The notes: generated by a model not told the origin, from the letters alone. 64,000 nt of DNA from Acidimicrobiaceae bacterium (GCA_947450115.1 CANFUE010000002.1:48697-112696), one strand, 5' to 3'; positions 50,416-59,769 are shown, counted from the first letter of the stretch. Made by a program: numbers and translations.

Positions 50416-51261
50416 TCAGGCCCGAAAGCGGCACAAACCTTGGTCAATCACGAGGCGCGAGCCTACGGCTGTAGTAAACACCGCTTCGCCTTTGCCCGTT
50501 TCCCACATAGAGATGGTGAGCTCTTCCCCGGGAATGACCGGAGAAGCAAAACGACCTTCGATGTGCTGAAAAGCGCTGGCATCGTTGTTGCATAGACCCT
50601 GCAACAGCCCACGGCCCGTGAACCCATAGGTGCACAGCCCATGCAAAATCGGGCGCTCAAAACCGCCACGGGCGGCAAAGGTGGGGTCGGAGTGCAACGG
50701 GTTGCGATCGCCCGACAAGCGATATGTGAGAGCTTGATGCAACGAGGTGGTGTATTTCACCACGTGGTCGGCTGCACGGCTTGGCGGAACATTCTTGTCG
50801 CCACCTGGGCCACGGTCGCCACCCCATCCGCCTTCACCACGAATGAACGATGACCCGAGAAGTGTGAACATCGCACCGCCATCGGCTGCATCAACAAGGT
50901 CGGTTTGCGTAGATACAACAGCACCTGAACCTTTGTCGTAAATGCCAATAATGCGACTCACTCCACGAACTTTTCCTGACACGGGAACTGGTTTGTGCAA
51001 GGTGACCGACTGTTGCCCATGCACCAACATGGCAGGGTTGAAGGTGCCGATGTTGGTGCGCGTTGAGCCCATGCCCCAACCAACTACTACAGGAAATGTA
51101 GGAAATACTTGTTGCGCAACACCGTCAGTGTTTTCTGTGGTGAACGACAAATCATCGACACCCGCACCAATGCCGACGGCATAGAGCAGAGCATCTTTAC
51201 TATTCCACGAAGCCTCAAATGGCTCGCTTTCGGTTCCTACCGTATCTGGATTAATAGGCAT
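50416..51261 (-). CDS. MaoC-like enoyl-CoA hydratase (hydratase 2 type)
   Basis: A 281-residue double-hotdog protein. The C-terminal half carries the hydratase-2 motif YRLSGDRNPLHSDPTFAARGGFERPILHG with the catalytic Asp and His, and the N-terminal half is the second, non-catalytic hotdog (FPTFPVVVGWGMG, LHKPVPVSGKV). Hydratase 2 makes (3R)-hydroxyacyl-CoA. It is 31 bases downstream of an SDR related to (3R)-hydroxyacyl-CoA dehydrogenase, so the two could work in consecutive steps of an (R)-specific beta-oxidation. No leaderless motif is seen. Confidence 0.9.
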   Translation of the reverse strand: MPINPDTVGTESEPFEASWNSKDALLYAVGIGAGVDDLSFTTENTDGVAQQVFPTFPVVVGWGMGSTRTNIGTFNPAMLVHGQQSVTLHKPVPVSGKVRGVSRIIGIYDKGSGAVVSTQTDLVDAADGGAMFTLLGSSFIRGEGGWGGDRGPGGDKNVPPSRAADHVVKYTTSLHQALTYRLSGDRNPLHSDPTFAARGGFERPILHGLCTYGFTGRGLLQGLCNNDASAFQHIEGRFASPVIPGEELTISMWETGKGEAVFTTAVGSRLVIDQGLCRFRA

Positions 51262-51292
51262 TGTTCACTCTTTCTTTCCACATTGAATAAAA

Positions 51293-52213
51293 CTATTTTG
51301 CACCTTGGGGCCAATGGCCGTCTTCACCGTCCATGCCGGCATTGGCACGGGCACCGGCAAGCAACTCATCGACAATTGCACCGAGTTGTGTGGGGTCGGC
51401 AACCGGCGCACGGCGCGGCCCACGATGCCAACCTTCAGCAATGGCGAGTGTTTGACCACTTGCCTCAAACACGCGGCCAGTGACGTGTTTCGATTCAGCA
51501 GAAGCAAGCCACGTAACAATGGGTGCAATCCATTTCGGACTGCGCATGTCGCGGTCGGCTTCAGTTTCTGGTGCTGGGCCAAGACCTTCGGTCATACGTG
51601 TTAAAGCAACAGGTGCAACTGCATTTGCTGTTACTCCGTAGCGCGCAAGTTCAAGTGCGGCAATAACGGTGAACGATGCAATACCTGCTTTTGCCGCACC
51701 ATAATTTGTTTGACCCGGGTTGCCATAAATACCCGACACCGAAGTGGTGTTGATGATGCGACCATCAACTGGCTTTCCCGCTTTTTGTTGATCGCGCCAA
51801 TACGCAGCTGCGAAATGCGACGGGCCAAAGGTTCCCTTCAGGTGCACCTTGATCACCGCATCCCATTCTTCTTCAGTCATGTTCGCCAGCATGCGGTCGC
51901 GCAAAATACCGGCGTTGTTTACTACTGCATGCAGGTCACCAAAAACATTGATCGCCGTATTGATGAGTGCTTCTGCTCCGGCCCAGGTGGAAATGTCGTC
52001 ACCGTTAGCAACTGCTTTTCCACCCATTGCTTCAATTTCATTCACCACTTGTTGCGCTGGCGACAAGTCGCCACCAGATCCGTCAATATTTCCGCCGAGA
52101 TCATTCACGACAACGAAAGCTCCATGGCTCGCCAAACTCAACGCGTGTTCACGACCGATGCCTCGCCCCGCTCCGGTAACAACCACAATTCGTCCTGCAC
52201 ATAACTGCGACAT
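51293..52213 (-). CDS. short-chain dehydrogenase ((3R)-hydroxyacyl-CoA dehydrogenase-like)
   Basis: A 306-residue SDR. The cofactor motif is VVVTGAGRGIGREHALSLA, then VVNDLGG, NNAG in VVNNAGILRD, and the catalytic Ser/Tyr/Lys set in NTTSVSGIYGNPGQTNYGAAKAG. The two-Gly VNDLGG after the Rossmann strand and the 300-residue length are typical of the MFE-2-type multifunctional enzyme dehydrogenase domain. A strong Shine-Dalgarno GGAGGGG lies 4-5 bases before the ATG. It heads the unit with the MaoC hydratase. NAD(H) preference is inferred. Confidence 0.9.
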   Translation of the reverse strand: MSQLCAGRIVVVTGAGRGIGREHALSLASHGAFVVVNDLGGNIDGSGGDLSPAQQVVNEIEAMGGKAVANGDDISTWAGAEALINTAINVFGDLHAVVNNAGILRDRMLANMTEEEWDAVIKVHLKGTFGPSHFAAAYWRDQQKAGKPVDGRIINTTSVSGIYGNPGQTNYGAAKAGIASFTVIAALELARYGVTANAVAPVALTRMTEGLGPAPETEADRDMRSPKWIAPIVTWLASAESKHVTGRVFEASGQTLAIAEGWHRGPRRAPVADPTQLGAIVDELLAGARANAGMDGEDGHWPQGAK

Positions 52214-52263
52214 ATTTCCCCTCCGATGTCTAGAACAATCATACGACTCCGCCCTCTTGGCTT

Positions 52264-52269
52264 TAGCCT
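52264..52269 (+). promoter_or_regulatory. putative -10 (TAGCCT) of the flavoprotein gene
   Basis: TAGCCT, 6 bases before the GTG at 52276; no Shine-Dalgarno. Confidence 0.35.
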
Positions 52270-52275
52270 TGGATC

Positions 52276-53496
52276 GTGAGTTCTGCCATGCAGCCCGATT
52301 TCCATACCGTCATTGTTGGGGCTGGCCCAAGCGGAACCGCTGCCGCCACACTTCTTGCCCAAGCCGGCTCCTCGGTGTGTGTTGTCGACAAGGCCACTTT
52401 TCCTCGCGATAAATGCTGCGGAGATGGACTCACCACGCTTGCCCTACGCGAGCTGGAAAAAATTGGCTTTGCGCCGAACAGTGTGGCGTCGTGGAAAACC
52501 ATTCACAGCGCATGGTTGCGCTCCCCCTCGGGCCGTGAAGTGGAAGTTCCCCTTCCTAGCGGCCAAGGGCAATATGCCGCAGTCGCTACCCGAATCGACC
52601 TCGATGCAGCACTGGTGGAACATGCCCGCAACGCAGGAGCGGTGATTCGTGAAAATTGTGAGTTCTTAAATATCTCCGCGGAAAACAACTTTGCTGTCAT
52701 CAGTTTTACCGACGGAACAAGCATCACCGCGCAGCACGTCATTGCTGCTGATGGCATGTGGTCGCCGGTACGCAAATCACTTGGACTTTTAGAAGAGGGC
52801 TACCTTGGCGAATGGCACGCCTTTCGTCAATATGCCACCAACATCACAGGCCCTGCACAAAATGGTTTGTACGTATGGTTCGAGCCCGACCTCTTACCTG
52901 GCTATGCGTGGTCGTTCCCACTTGCCGATGGAAAAGTGAATATTGGCTTTGGTGTACTGCGCGATGGCAAGCGACGCATTCAAAGCATGAAGCACACGTG
53001 GGAAGACTTGCTGACGCGACCTCATATTGTTGAAGCACTGGGTGAAGGCTTCACGCTGGTTGACCGCCACACTGCATGGCCCATACCCGCGAATATCACT
53101 GCAGCGGTTTTGCATCACCGCAATGTGATGTTTGTCGGCGACGCCGCTCGCGCTACCGACACATTGACTGGCGAAGGCATTGGCCAGGCACTCCTCACCG
53201 GTGTACTTGCAGCGCAAGCAATACTCGACCCGTCGTTGCACAATGCATTGGAATCAGCCGCGCTATATGCCAAACATGCGCGCCAACATTTAGCAGCCGA
53301 TCATCACATGAGTTCGCTGCTGAGCAAAATGCTCTCACGACCCCTTATTGCTCGTGGCGCCATACGTGTAGTAGGTCTCAATCACTGGACGCGAAGTAAT
53401 TTTGCGCGCTGGATGTTTGAAGATGAAGCACGTGCTGTTGCTCTCACCCCACGGCGTTGGCACCGCAAGTTTCTCAAACAACGCGGCGCCTACTAG
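52276..53496 (+). CDS. geranylgeranyl-reductase-like FAD-dependent oxidoreductase
   Basis: A 406-residue flavoprotein of the geranylgeranyl reductase group. The FAD-binding Rossmann motif is TVIVGAGPSGTAAATLLAQAG, then VVDKATFPRDKCCGDGLT with the family's PRDK-C-GDGL segment, the NAD/substrate region FVIAADGMWSPVRKSLGL-like (IAADGMWSPVRKSL), and the C-terminal FAD motif VMFVGDAARATDTLTGEGIGQALLTG. Relatives saturate isoprenoid chains of quinones or lipids. The start is GTG 52276 or ATG 52288; the -10 at 52264 supports the former. Convergent with the MOSC gene by 4 bases overlap. Confidence 0.9.
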   Translation: MSSAMQPDFHTVIVGAGPSGTAAATLLAQAGSSVCVVDKATFPRDKCCGDGLTTLALRELEKIGFAPNSVASWKTIHSAWLRSPSGREVEVPLPSGQGQYAAVATRIDLDAALVEHARNAGAVIRENCEFLNISAENNFAVISFTDGTSITAQHVIAADGMWSPVRKSLGLLEEGYLGEWHAFRQYATNITGPAQNGLYVWFEPDLLPGYAWSFPLADGKVNIGFGVLRDGKRRIQSMKHTWEDLLTRPHIVEALGEGFTLVDRHTAWPIPANITAAVLHHRNVMFVGDAARATDTLTGEGIGQALLTGVLAAQAILDPSLHNALESAALYAKHARQHLAADHHMSSLLSKMLSRPLIARGAIRVVGLNHWTRSNFARWMFEDEARAVALTPRRWHRKFLKQRGAY

Positions 53497-54332
53497 AGGA
53501 ACCGCACATCATCTCCAATTGAGCATGTACCAGGGGTCAGTACTCGGGCATACACGCCAACACTTTGGTTCAAGTCGCGCACAATGTGTCGCAGCACTGC
53601 ACGATCTGCAGGAATATCTTTGTTAATTGCTCTCGTCACCATGACACAACGAGGGCACGGATCGAGAATTTCAATCACTGCCGACCCAATAGCAATGTGT
53701 TTGTTCTTCCACTGAAATTCTGGGTGTCCACCTACATCGCCACTATCAATAACGAGGCTTGGTCGAAAGCGCTTCATGTCGACAACGGAATCTGGCACGG
53801 CAGCTTTCATGGCCGCCAGCGCTGAAGTGGTCATCACCATGAGCGGATAACAATCGTGATGAGTTCCCGGTGGTGACTCAAACTCCATCACTTCAGGCGG
53901 GAAGATACTGAAATCGGGCAATGGTTCATCGTCTGTACGCCCAAAGACCTTACGCATCTCTGCCATCACATCATCAGAGTCGGAAGGTCCGCGGCGAAAA
54001 TGCTCTATATCGCTGGCATCGGGAAGTTCTTCCAACTTCACACGATGACCAAGCAAGGCAGATAATTTATCGCTGCTGTCTGCTTCGTTCGTGAAAAAGC
54101 TTTCGCCGTTTGGAGCAGTGATCTTCACTATGCGCCGCACAGGGTCGACACGCTCGGCGGAAAATTGCATGAGGTCGCCAATTTTTTTGGCTCCACGAAT
54201 ACCTCCGCGCTCCAGGTCGCGAGTAGCCCAAACGCGGTCACCAACAATGCCCAGATCATTGAGGTCGCACGAGGTGACGGTCTCTCCCACCATTGACTTC
54301 ACGGGATATGTCCAGATCTGAGATAAGCGCAT
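53493..54332 (-). CDS. MOSC-domain protein with MOSC N-terminal barrel
   Basis: A 279-residue protein: MOSC_N barrel (LSQIWTYPVKSMVGETV, then LNDLGIVGDRVWATRD) followed by the MOSC domain (PLMVMTTSALAAMKAAVPDS, RFRPSLVIDSG). The conserved Cys in EILDPCPRCVMVTR may bind the molybdenum atom, as in mARC and YiiM-type enzymes. So it could be a molybdenum-cofactor N-hydroxy reductase. ATG 54332 is preferred because TATGGT lies 6 bases upstream, whereas GTG 54350 would begin six residues earlier. Divergent from the nitronate monooxygenase gene 58 bases away. Confidence 0.88.
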   Translation of the reverse strand: MRLSQIWTYPVKSMVGETVTSCDLNDLGIVGDRVWATRDLERGGIRGAKKIGDLMQFSAERVDPVRRIVKITAPNGESFFTNEADSSDKLSALLGHRVKLEELPDASDIEHFRRGPSDSDDVMAEMRKVFGRTDDEPLPDFSIFPPEVMEFESPPGTHHDCYPLMVMTTSALAAMKAAVPDSVVDMKRFRPSLVIDSGDVGGHPEFQWKNKHIAIGSAVIEILDPCPRCVMVTRAINKDIPADRAVLRHIVRDLNQSVGVYARVLTPGTCSIGDDVRFL

Positions 54333-54338
54333 ATTTGC

Positions 54339-54344
54339 ACCATA
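54339..54344 (-). promoter_or_regulatory. putative -10 (TATGGT) of the MOSC gene
   Basis: Minus-strand TATGGT, 6 bases before the ATG at 54332. Confidence 0.4.
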
Positions 54345-54378
54345 GTTCACCGAATCAGCGTCTCGTTTTGGCGTGCAC

Positions 54379-54384
54379 TACGGT
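54379..54384 (+). promoter_or_regulatory. putative -10 (TACGGT) of the nitronate monooxygenase gene
   Basis: TACGGT, 6 bases before the ATG at 54391, forming a divergent pair with the MOSC promoter within 58 bases. Confidence 0.4.
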
Positions 54385-54390
54385 AGGGAT

Positions 54391-55356
54391 ATGCGTACAC
54401 GCCTCACCGAACTTCTTGACATTGAACACCCCGTCATGCTTGCTGGCATGGGCGGCGTCTCGTACCACGAACTCGTAGCTGCAGTTTCTGAAGCTGGCGG
54501 CATCGGCACTTTCGGTGCCTCAACAATGAAAACTCCTGAGCTAGTGGAAGAAATGAAACTTGCCCGAGGCGCAACTCAAAAACCATTCGGTGTCGACCTC
54601 CTCACTGCGCTTCCCCATCAGGTGGAAGAAGGTGTGCGAGCTGTGGTGGAAGGTGGCGCTCGCATTTTTGTTGCAGGCCTCGGAGTACCACGCGACGCCA
54701 TCGACTACCTGCACAAAAACAATGTTCTTGTTGGCTCCATGTGCGGCAAAGTGCGCCATGCGGTGTCGGCTGTAGCAAGTGGCTGCGACTTCGTTGTTGC
54801 ACAAGGCACCGAAGGCGGCGGACACACGGGCACGGTGGCAACACTTGCATTGATACCGCAAGTTGTAGACGCACTGGGTGGCGCAGTTCCCGTTGTTGCC
54901 GCAGGTGGACTTTTCGATGGTCGTGGTCTTGCCGCATCTCTTGCATTAGGCGCCGATGGCGTGTGGATTGGCACACGCTTTATTGCAACTCCCGAAGCAC
55001 GTGCCGTTCAGGGCTACAAAGAAACCCTTCTTGCCATTCATGAAGATGGCACTGTTATTTCACGTGGTTTCACAGGTAAAACATGTCGCGTGGTGCGCAA
55101 TGACTGGACCAACCACTTCGAACAACATCCTGAAGAGTTAAAGCCATTCCCACAACAAGCCATTTACTCCATGGGCGAAGGTGCAAACCACCTCGGCTAC
55201 CCAAGTGACACTGTTGTCGATGTGAACCGCGAGTTCATGCCTTGTGGTCAAGGCGTTGGCGCCATCACTTCACTTATTCCCGCCGGACAAATTGTGCGAG
55301 ACATTGTTGCTGAAGCGGAAAAGTTTTTACGCTCCACGCAGAAGTACTTCGCTTAA
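54391..55356 (+). CDS. nitronate monooxygenase (2-nitropropane dioxygenase family)
   Basis: A 321-residue flavin enzyme of the nitronate monooxygenase/FabK-like TIM barrel. It starts TRLTELLDIEHPVMLAGMGGVSYHEL and shows AVSEAGGIGTFGAS, the FMN-site VVAQGTEGGGHTG, PVVAAGGLFDGRGLAASLALGADGVWIGTRFIAT. These are the motifs of class II NMOs, which use FMN and oxidise alkyl nitronates. The ATG 54391 is preferred over GTG 54373 because of the -10 placement. It precedes an MFS transporter by 12 bases. Confidence 0.92.
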   Translation: MRTRLTELLDIEHPVMLAGMGGVSYHELVAAVSEAGGIGTFGASTMKTPELVEEMKLARGATQKPFGVDLLTALPHQVEEGVRAVVEGGARIFVAGLGVPRDAIDYLHKNNVLVGSMCGKVRHAVSAVASGCDFVVAQGTEGGGHTGTVATLALIPQVVDALGGAVPVVAAGGLFDGRGLAASLALGADGVWIGTRFIATPEARAVQGYKETLLAIHEDGTVISRGFTGKTCRVVRNDWTNHFEQHPEELKPFPQQAIYSMGEGANHLGYPSDTVVDVNREFMPCGQGVGAITSLIPAGQIVRDIVAEAEKFLRSTQKYFA

Positions 55357-55368
55357 GCACAACTCGTC

Positions 55369-56613
55369 ATGTGGAAACTACTGCGCGAGAATCGCGATAT
55401 CCGCCTGCTCTTTATTGCACAGGTCATTTCTTACCTCGGTGATTGGTTTACTTTTGTTGCGTTAGCCGGACTCGTCGAAGACGCAACGGGTTCAAAATTT
55501 CTCGTCTCGCTCGTGATGGTGGCGTTCTCGCTCCCCTCCTTTTTGGCATCACCCATTGCAGGGCCAGCTGCCGACCGTTACGACCGGAAAAAAGTTCTCG
55601 TTCTTGTTTCTTGCTTTCAGGCATTTGCCGCCTTCGGACTCATTGCTTCAAGTGGTTCGCGCATATGGATGGCGTTTCTCTTCCAGTCAGCTATTTCTGC
55701 TTTGGCTGCTTTCATTCGCCCATCTAGCGAAGCCGCGCTTCCCAACCTTGCCCGTACCCCTGATGAACTCGCTAAAGCCAACTCACTTCTTGGAGCGACC
55801 TGGGGCATCATGCTTGCTGTGGGTGCCGGGCTCGGCGGGCTGTTCTCACAAGCCTTTGGCCGTACCGCTGCATTTCTTGCCGACGGCATCACTTTTCTCA
55901 TTGCCGCGGCGCTCTTTGCTGCAATCCACACGAAGATGCAAGAACATCGCACGCATCAACCAGGTGATGCAAAGCGGCCCCGTATGCGCCCTCTTGATGA
56001 CATGAAAGAAGCACTGCATCTTGCCCGTGAAGACAAGGTGATTTTGGCGCTCGTGGCATCGAAAACTACTTTCGCTATTGGCGCTGGCATCGTGAGCCAA
56101 CTCGCAGTTCTTGCATCAGACGTCTTCAAATCGGGTGATGCTGGCCGCGGCATGCTCATTGGTGTGCGCGGTATTGGTTCAGGGCTTGGGCCCATTATTG
56201 GCGCGCGGCTCGTGAAGGGAAACCTGCAAAAACTTCTCTTCACATGCGGTATCGCAGGGCTCTTATTCTCTGTGTTTTATTTAGGCGCTGCAGTGAGCCC
56301 CAACATTGCCATTGCAGGTATTTGTGTGGCACTTGCCCACTTTGGCGGTGGAGCACAATGGACACTTTCTTCATATGGTTTACAAATGCGCTCACCCGAT
56401 GCTGTGCGCGGGCGTGTACTTGCTGGTGACTTTGCCATCGTGACCCTCATGTTGAGTTTGTCGAGCGCGGCGTCGGGCCTTCTTGCCGATGCCGTTGGCG
56501 TTCGCGTCACCATTGCTATTTTTGCCGTGACCGCGGCTTTGGCAAGTGTGAGTTATCTCGTTCTTACGAAACCAATTAGAGAGCGTCTGCGCACCGAGCA
56601 GCAGCATCCATAA
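55369..56613 (+). CDS. MFS transporter
   Basis: A 414-residue major facilitator with about 12 hydrophobic helices. The family hallmark between helices 2 and 3 is AGPAADRYDRKKVLVLVS, and the N-terminal helix 1 reads LFIAQVISYLGDWFTFVALAGLVEDATG, typical of the Bcr/EntS (multidrug/siderophore) type. A basic loop (MQEHRTHQPGDAKRPRMRP) sits between the two halves. It follows the nitronate monooxygenase by 12 bases, so the two are probably one transcript. Its last 38 bases overlap the end of the convergent esterase gene. Substrate is unknown. Confidence 0.9.
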   Translation: MWKLLRENRDIRLLFIAQVISYLGDWFTFVALAGLVEDATGSKFLVSLVMVAFSLPSFLASPIAGPAADRYDRKKVLVLVSCFQAFAAFGLIASSGSRIWMAFLFQSAISALAAFIRPSSEAALPNLARTPDELAKANSLLGATWGIMLAVGAGLGGLFSQAFGRTAAFLADGITFLIAAALFAAIHTKMQEHRTHQPGDAKRPRMRPLDDMKEALHLAREDKVILALVASKTTFAIGAGIVSQLAVLASDVFKSGDAGRGMLIGVRGIGSGLGPIIGARLVKGNLQKLLFTCGIAGLLFSVFYLGAAVSPNIAIAGICVALAHFGGGAQWTLSSYGLQMRSPDAVRGRVLAGDFAIVTLMLSLSSAASGLLADAVGVRVTIAIFAVTAALASVSYLVLTKPIRERLRTEQQHP

Positions 56614-57772
56614 GTGTTTTTGCTCGGGTATCGCCCGCAAGATTGTCGGCGAGTTTGTTCATTACATACCCAAAGGCAAGTTGACGCTGTGGCTGCAAGA
56701 ATGCAACCGAACCACCAAAACCAGGATGACCACAAGCTCCTTCACCAACATATGGAGTGAAGTCGGATGCCGCCATGTAACCCATGGCAAATGAAGTAGG
56801 GCCAATTAAACATGTATCGGGTTCGTTCTTTGGCGTTTGCACAACGAATGCTGCATCGCGCATGGCAGATGACACCAGTTGCACGCCATTAACAGGATGC
56901 TGCAAGGCGCAATACATTGCGGCAAGCGACCGTGCATTGGTGACGCCATTTGCCGCAGGTATTTCTGCACGCAATACATCACTGCGGTTCATGAGACCTT
57001 CACCCGTCCATGAACCCGACAGCGATAGTGCTTTACCACCTGGAGTATTTGGCCCCATAAATTGCTCAAGCAGCTCACGCGTCTTTTTTGCTTCTTCGGT
57101 TTCGGGACCTTTTGGCTTTTCGTGGCCTTGCCCCATTAACAGTGGAACTACCCGATGTTCGAGTGCTTCGGGAAGCCCTACATACAGTTCTACGTCGAGT
57201 GGTGCTGCAATTTCTTCTTGAATAAATTGGCCAACACCGCGACCATCAACACGACGAATGAGTTCACCGGCAAGCCAGCCAAAAGTGAGTGCGTGATACC
57301 CGTGTTCGGTTCCTGGTTCCCAAAGTGGAGCCATGGCCGCTAATTCAGCGGTAATGGTGTTCCAGTGAAGGATCTCGGCAACTTCCATTGGCTTATTAAC
57401 GGTGTACAAACCCGCCTGATGCGACAGCAATTGTGCAACAGTGATATTGCCTTTGCCGTTTTGCGCAAACTCTGGCCAGTAGTGAGCAACAGGCAATGCA
57501 TAATCGAGAAGCCCACGCTCAACGCACATTGCAACTGCGGTTGCCGTAATACCCTTTGTGGTGCTGAACACCAATTGCAGGTCATTAGCTCCGTACTCTT
57601 TTGTTTTTGCGCGATCGGTCCAGCCAGCAACTAAGTCGACGACTAAGTCACCTTTGTGATACACCGCGACGCCACAACCCACTTCTTCACCTGCTGCAAA
57701 ATTGGTGTGTAATGCATCGCGCACTTGTTCCCAACCCGCAACGCAGGTTCCAGAAATAGGAAGGCTAGACAC
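56576..57772 (-). CDS. beta-lactamase-fold serine hydrolase/esterase
   Basis: A 398-residue serine hydrolase of the beta-lactamase (class C / EstB) family. The catalytic S-x-x-K motif is FSTTKGITA, the tyrosine motif is in GYHALTFGWLAGELIRRVDGRGV, and the third motif is H-x-G in CGHPGFGGSVAF. Family members are usually esterases, not true beta-lactamases. No signal peptide is obvious, so it is likely cytosolic. It ends inside the last 38 bases of the MFS gene. It is co-directed with and directly follows the LLM oxidoreductase gene (2 bases), so the two may act on the same substrate. Confidence 0.9.
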   Translation of the reverse strand: MSSLPISGTCVAGWEQVRDALHTNFAAGEEVGCGVAVYHKGDLVVDLVAGWTDRAKTKEYGANDLQLVFSTTKGITATAVAMCVERGLLDYALPVAHYWPEFAQNGKGNITVAQLLSHQAGLYTVNKPMEVAEILHWNTITAELAAMAPLWEPGTEHGYHALTFGWLAGELIRRVDGRGVGQFIQEEIAAPLDVELYVGLPEALEHRVVPLLMGQGHEKPKGPETEEAKKTRELLEQFMGPNTPGGKALSLSGSWTGEGLMNRSDVLRAEIPAANGVTNARSLAAMYCALQHPVNGVQLVSSAMRDAAFVVQTPKNEPDTCLIGPTSFAMGYMAASDFTPYVGEGACGHPGFGGSVAFLQPQRQLAFGYVMNKLADNLAGDTRAKTLMDAAARCADAL

Positions 57773-57774
57773 GA

Positions 57775-58830
57775 TTAAATGCTGTCGACGATGTCGCGCA
57801 AAATTTCTACTTGCTTGGCTGCATCGGGACCAACGGGGTTCACCGACAATACGGTGACGCCAGCTTCTTTGAATGCAGCAACACGCTCAGCAATGAAACT
57901 CTTTGGACCCACCAAGTTGGTGAGTTCAAGCATTTCGGTAGGAACCGCAGCGGCGGCTTCTTCTTTTTTGCCGTCGAGGTAGAGGTCTTGTACCAATTTT
58001 GCTTCTGCTTCATACCCGTACGCCGAGCAAATGTCGTTGTAGAAGTTTTTGCCACGAGCACCCATGCCGCCGATGTACAGCGCACTATTGGGGCGCACCA
58101 TGTTGAGAATTTTGGCTTTGGTCTCGCCAACATTGTCTTCGCCAATGGCAAGTATGCCGCCGGCACTGATGTCGAGTGGCTTCAGGTCTTTACTGCGCTT
58201 CGCAGTACCAGCCTTCAGCTGCTTGCCCCATACCTTGTCGAACTTTTCAGGCACGAACATGATGGGCAACCAACCGTCGGCCAACTCTGCAGTTGCCTCA
58301 ACGCTGAGCCCCTTCAAGCTTGCCCACCAAATAGGAATGTCGGCACGCAATGGATGGTTAATGAGCTTGAGCGGTTTACCCAAACCAGTACCTTGGCCTG
58401 CTGGCAAAGGTGCAGTAACTGTTTGACCCTGATAGTTGAGCGCTTTTTCACGCTTCCACACATCACGACATACTTCAATGTATTCCTTAATGCGCTGCAT
58501 TGGCTTTTCGTAGGGAACGCCATGAAAACCTTCCACCACTTGTGGGCCAGATGCACCGAGACCAAGAATGAAGCGACCATCGCTGACGTAATCGCAACCA
58601 GCACCTGTCATTGCCATGAGCGCTGCAGAGCGTGAAAAAACGTTCACGATACCCGTTCCGATTTCCACGCGATTGGTGATTGCGGCGAGGTAGCCCACTT
58701 GCGAAATAGCATCGAAGCTGTATGCCTCGGCAATCCATACTTGGTCGAGTCCTGCTTTTTCCAGCTCTACAACTCGTGCCGCGGCTTCTTTAAAGCCACC
58801 GGCATAGTTGATCATCATTGACAGTTTCAT
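57775..58830 (-). CDS. luciferase-like (F420-type) oxidoreductase
   Basis: A 351-residue LLM-class flavin/F420-dependent oxidoreductase. The N-terminus MKLSMMINYAGGFKEAAARV is typical; VWIAEAYSFDAISQVGYLAA, IGTGIVNVFSRSAALMAM, SDGRFILGLGASGPQVVEGFHGVPYEKP and PIWWASLKGLSVEATAELADGWLP follow the F420-dependent branch (long VVEGF-G-PY segment). ATG 58830 is preferred over ATG 58842: GGGGG lies about 6 bases before it. F420 use is inference from the family. The esterase gene follows after 2 bases. Confidence 0.88.
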   Translation of the reverse strand: MKLSMMINYAGGFKEAAARVVELEKAGLDQVWIAEAYSFDAISQVGYLAAITNRVEIGTGIVNVFSRSAALMAMTGAGCDYVSDGRFILGLGASGPQVVEGFHGVPYEKPMQRIKEYIEVCRDVWKREKALNYQGQTVTAPLPAGQGTGLGKPLKLINHPLRADIPIWWASLKGLSVEATAELADGWLPIMFVPEKFDKVWGKQLKAGTAKRSKDLKPLDISAGGILAIGEDNVGETKAKILNMVRPNSALYIGGMGARGKNFYNDICSAYGYEAEAKLVQDLYLDGKKEEAAAAVPTEMLELTNLVGPKSFIAERVAAFKEAGVTVLSVNPVGPDAAKQVEILRDIVDSI

Positions 58831-58862
58831 TACTACCCCCATGTGTTACTACTGAGTACACC

Positions 58863-59708
58863 TTACGATTTTTCGGCCTCTAATGCCCAATTCAAGTTGC
58901 CCGAGCGAAAACCCGCCAGGTCGAGCGTGATGTATTGATAACCCAACGCCGAAAGAGCACCCACAATGTCGCCGTGCACCTCTGCTACACGGGCAAAATC
59001 ACTCGCATCAAGCTCAATCCGGGCCGTTTTCCCTTCATGACGCACACGCATATTGCCAGCAAACCCCAATTGTCGCAATGCAGCTTCTGCACGATCGATG
59101 GTGCTGAGCAACCCCACAGTGACAGCAGTTCCATACGGCACACGGCTTGCTAAACACGCAGCCGCGGGTTTGTTCCAGGTACGTAACCCCATTGCTTGCG
59201 ATAACTCGCGAATTTCTGCTTTCGACAAGCTCGCCACCACTAAGGGAAACACTGCGCCTTTCAGTTCTGCTGCTTGTTGCCCCGGGCGATGATCACCGAG
59301 GTCATCCACATTCACACCGAGTGTGATGTGTGCGCTGCGCTCGCGAGCAATGGGCACCAACACATCCATGAGTTCGTCTTTGCAATGAAAGCAACGGTCG
59401 CCACTATTTGCAATGTATTCGGGTCGACTTGTTTCATTGGTGAGAAATGTTTGCCAGTTCAGGCCCCACTCTGTGGCAAGTGCCCGACAATCGTCGGCTT
59501 CACTTGCCGCCAAAGATGCCGACACTGCCGTGGCGCACAACACATTGTTTGCTCCTAAGACCAAGGTGGCAAAGGCGCCAAGAAATGCTGAGTCGGCTCC
59601 ACCACTAAAGGCCACCACCACATTTCCCATCGATTCGATGGAAGTTCGCAGCGCATCGACCTTTACAGACGAGGGAGGAAGGCAAATGGCGCTCGACATA
59701 TTGCTCAT
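58863..59708 (-). CDS. larE: ATP-dependent sacrificial sulfur transferase LarE
   Basis: A 281-residue PP-loop protein. The pyrophosphatase motif is VVAFSGGADSAFLG, the CxxC pair is GDRCFHCKDELM, and AAACLASRVPYG holds the Cys that donates its own sulfur in LarE of Lactobacillus. LarE converts dicarboxylated nicotinate mononucleotide to the thio form for the nickel-pincer cofactor of lactate racemase. No larB, larC or lar-type racemase is visible within the window. Start at ATG 59708 or 59699 (MSNMSSAIC); the longer frame from 59858 is rejected as Cys/Arg-rich nonsense. Divergent from the hydrolase gene 62 bases away. Confidence 0.9.
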   Translation of the reverse strand: MSNMSSAICLPPSSVKVDALRTSIESMGNVVVAFSGGADSAFLGAFATLVLGANNVLCATAVSASLAASEADDCRALATEWGLNWQTFLTNETSRPEYIANSGDRCFHCKDELMDVLVPIARERSAHITLGVNVDDLGDHRPGQQAAELKGAVFPLVVASLSKAEIRELSQAMGLRTWNKPAAACLASRVPYGTAVTVGLLSTIDRAEAALRQLGFAGNMRVRHEGKTARIELDASDFARVAEVHGDIVGALSALGYQYITLDLAGFRSGNLNWALEAEKS

Positions 59709-59769
59709 CTGTCTATCGTGACATGCCAGCATTACGCGACTTCGCCCAAAGCATGAGAAACTAGGCCTA

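Noticed and set aside
57811..58635. Plus-strand frame of 274 codons antisense to the LLM oxidoreductase gene
   Set aside because: Cys/Phe/His-rich shadow; the minus-strand protein has complete family motifs and a Shine-Dalgarno.
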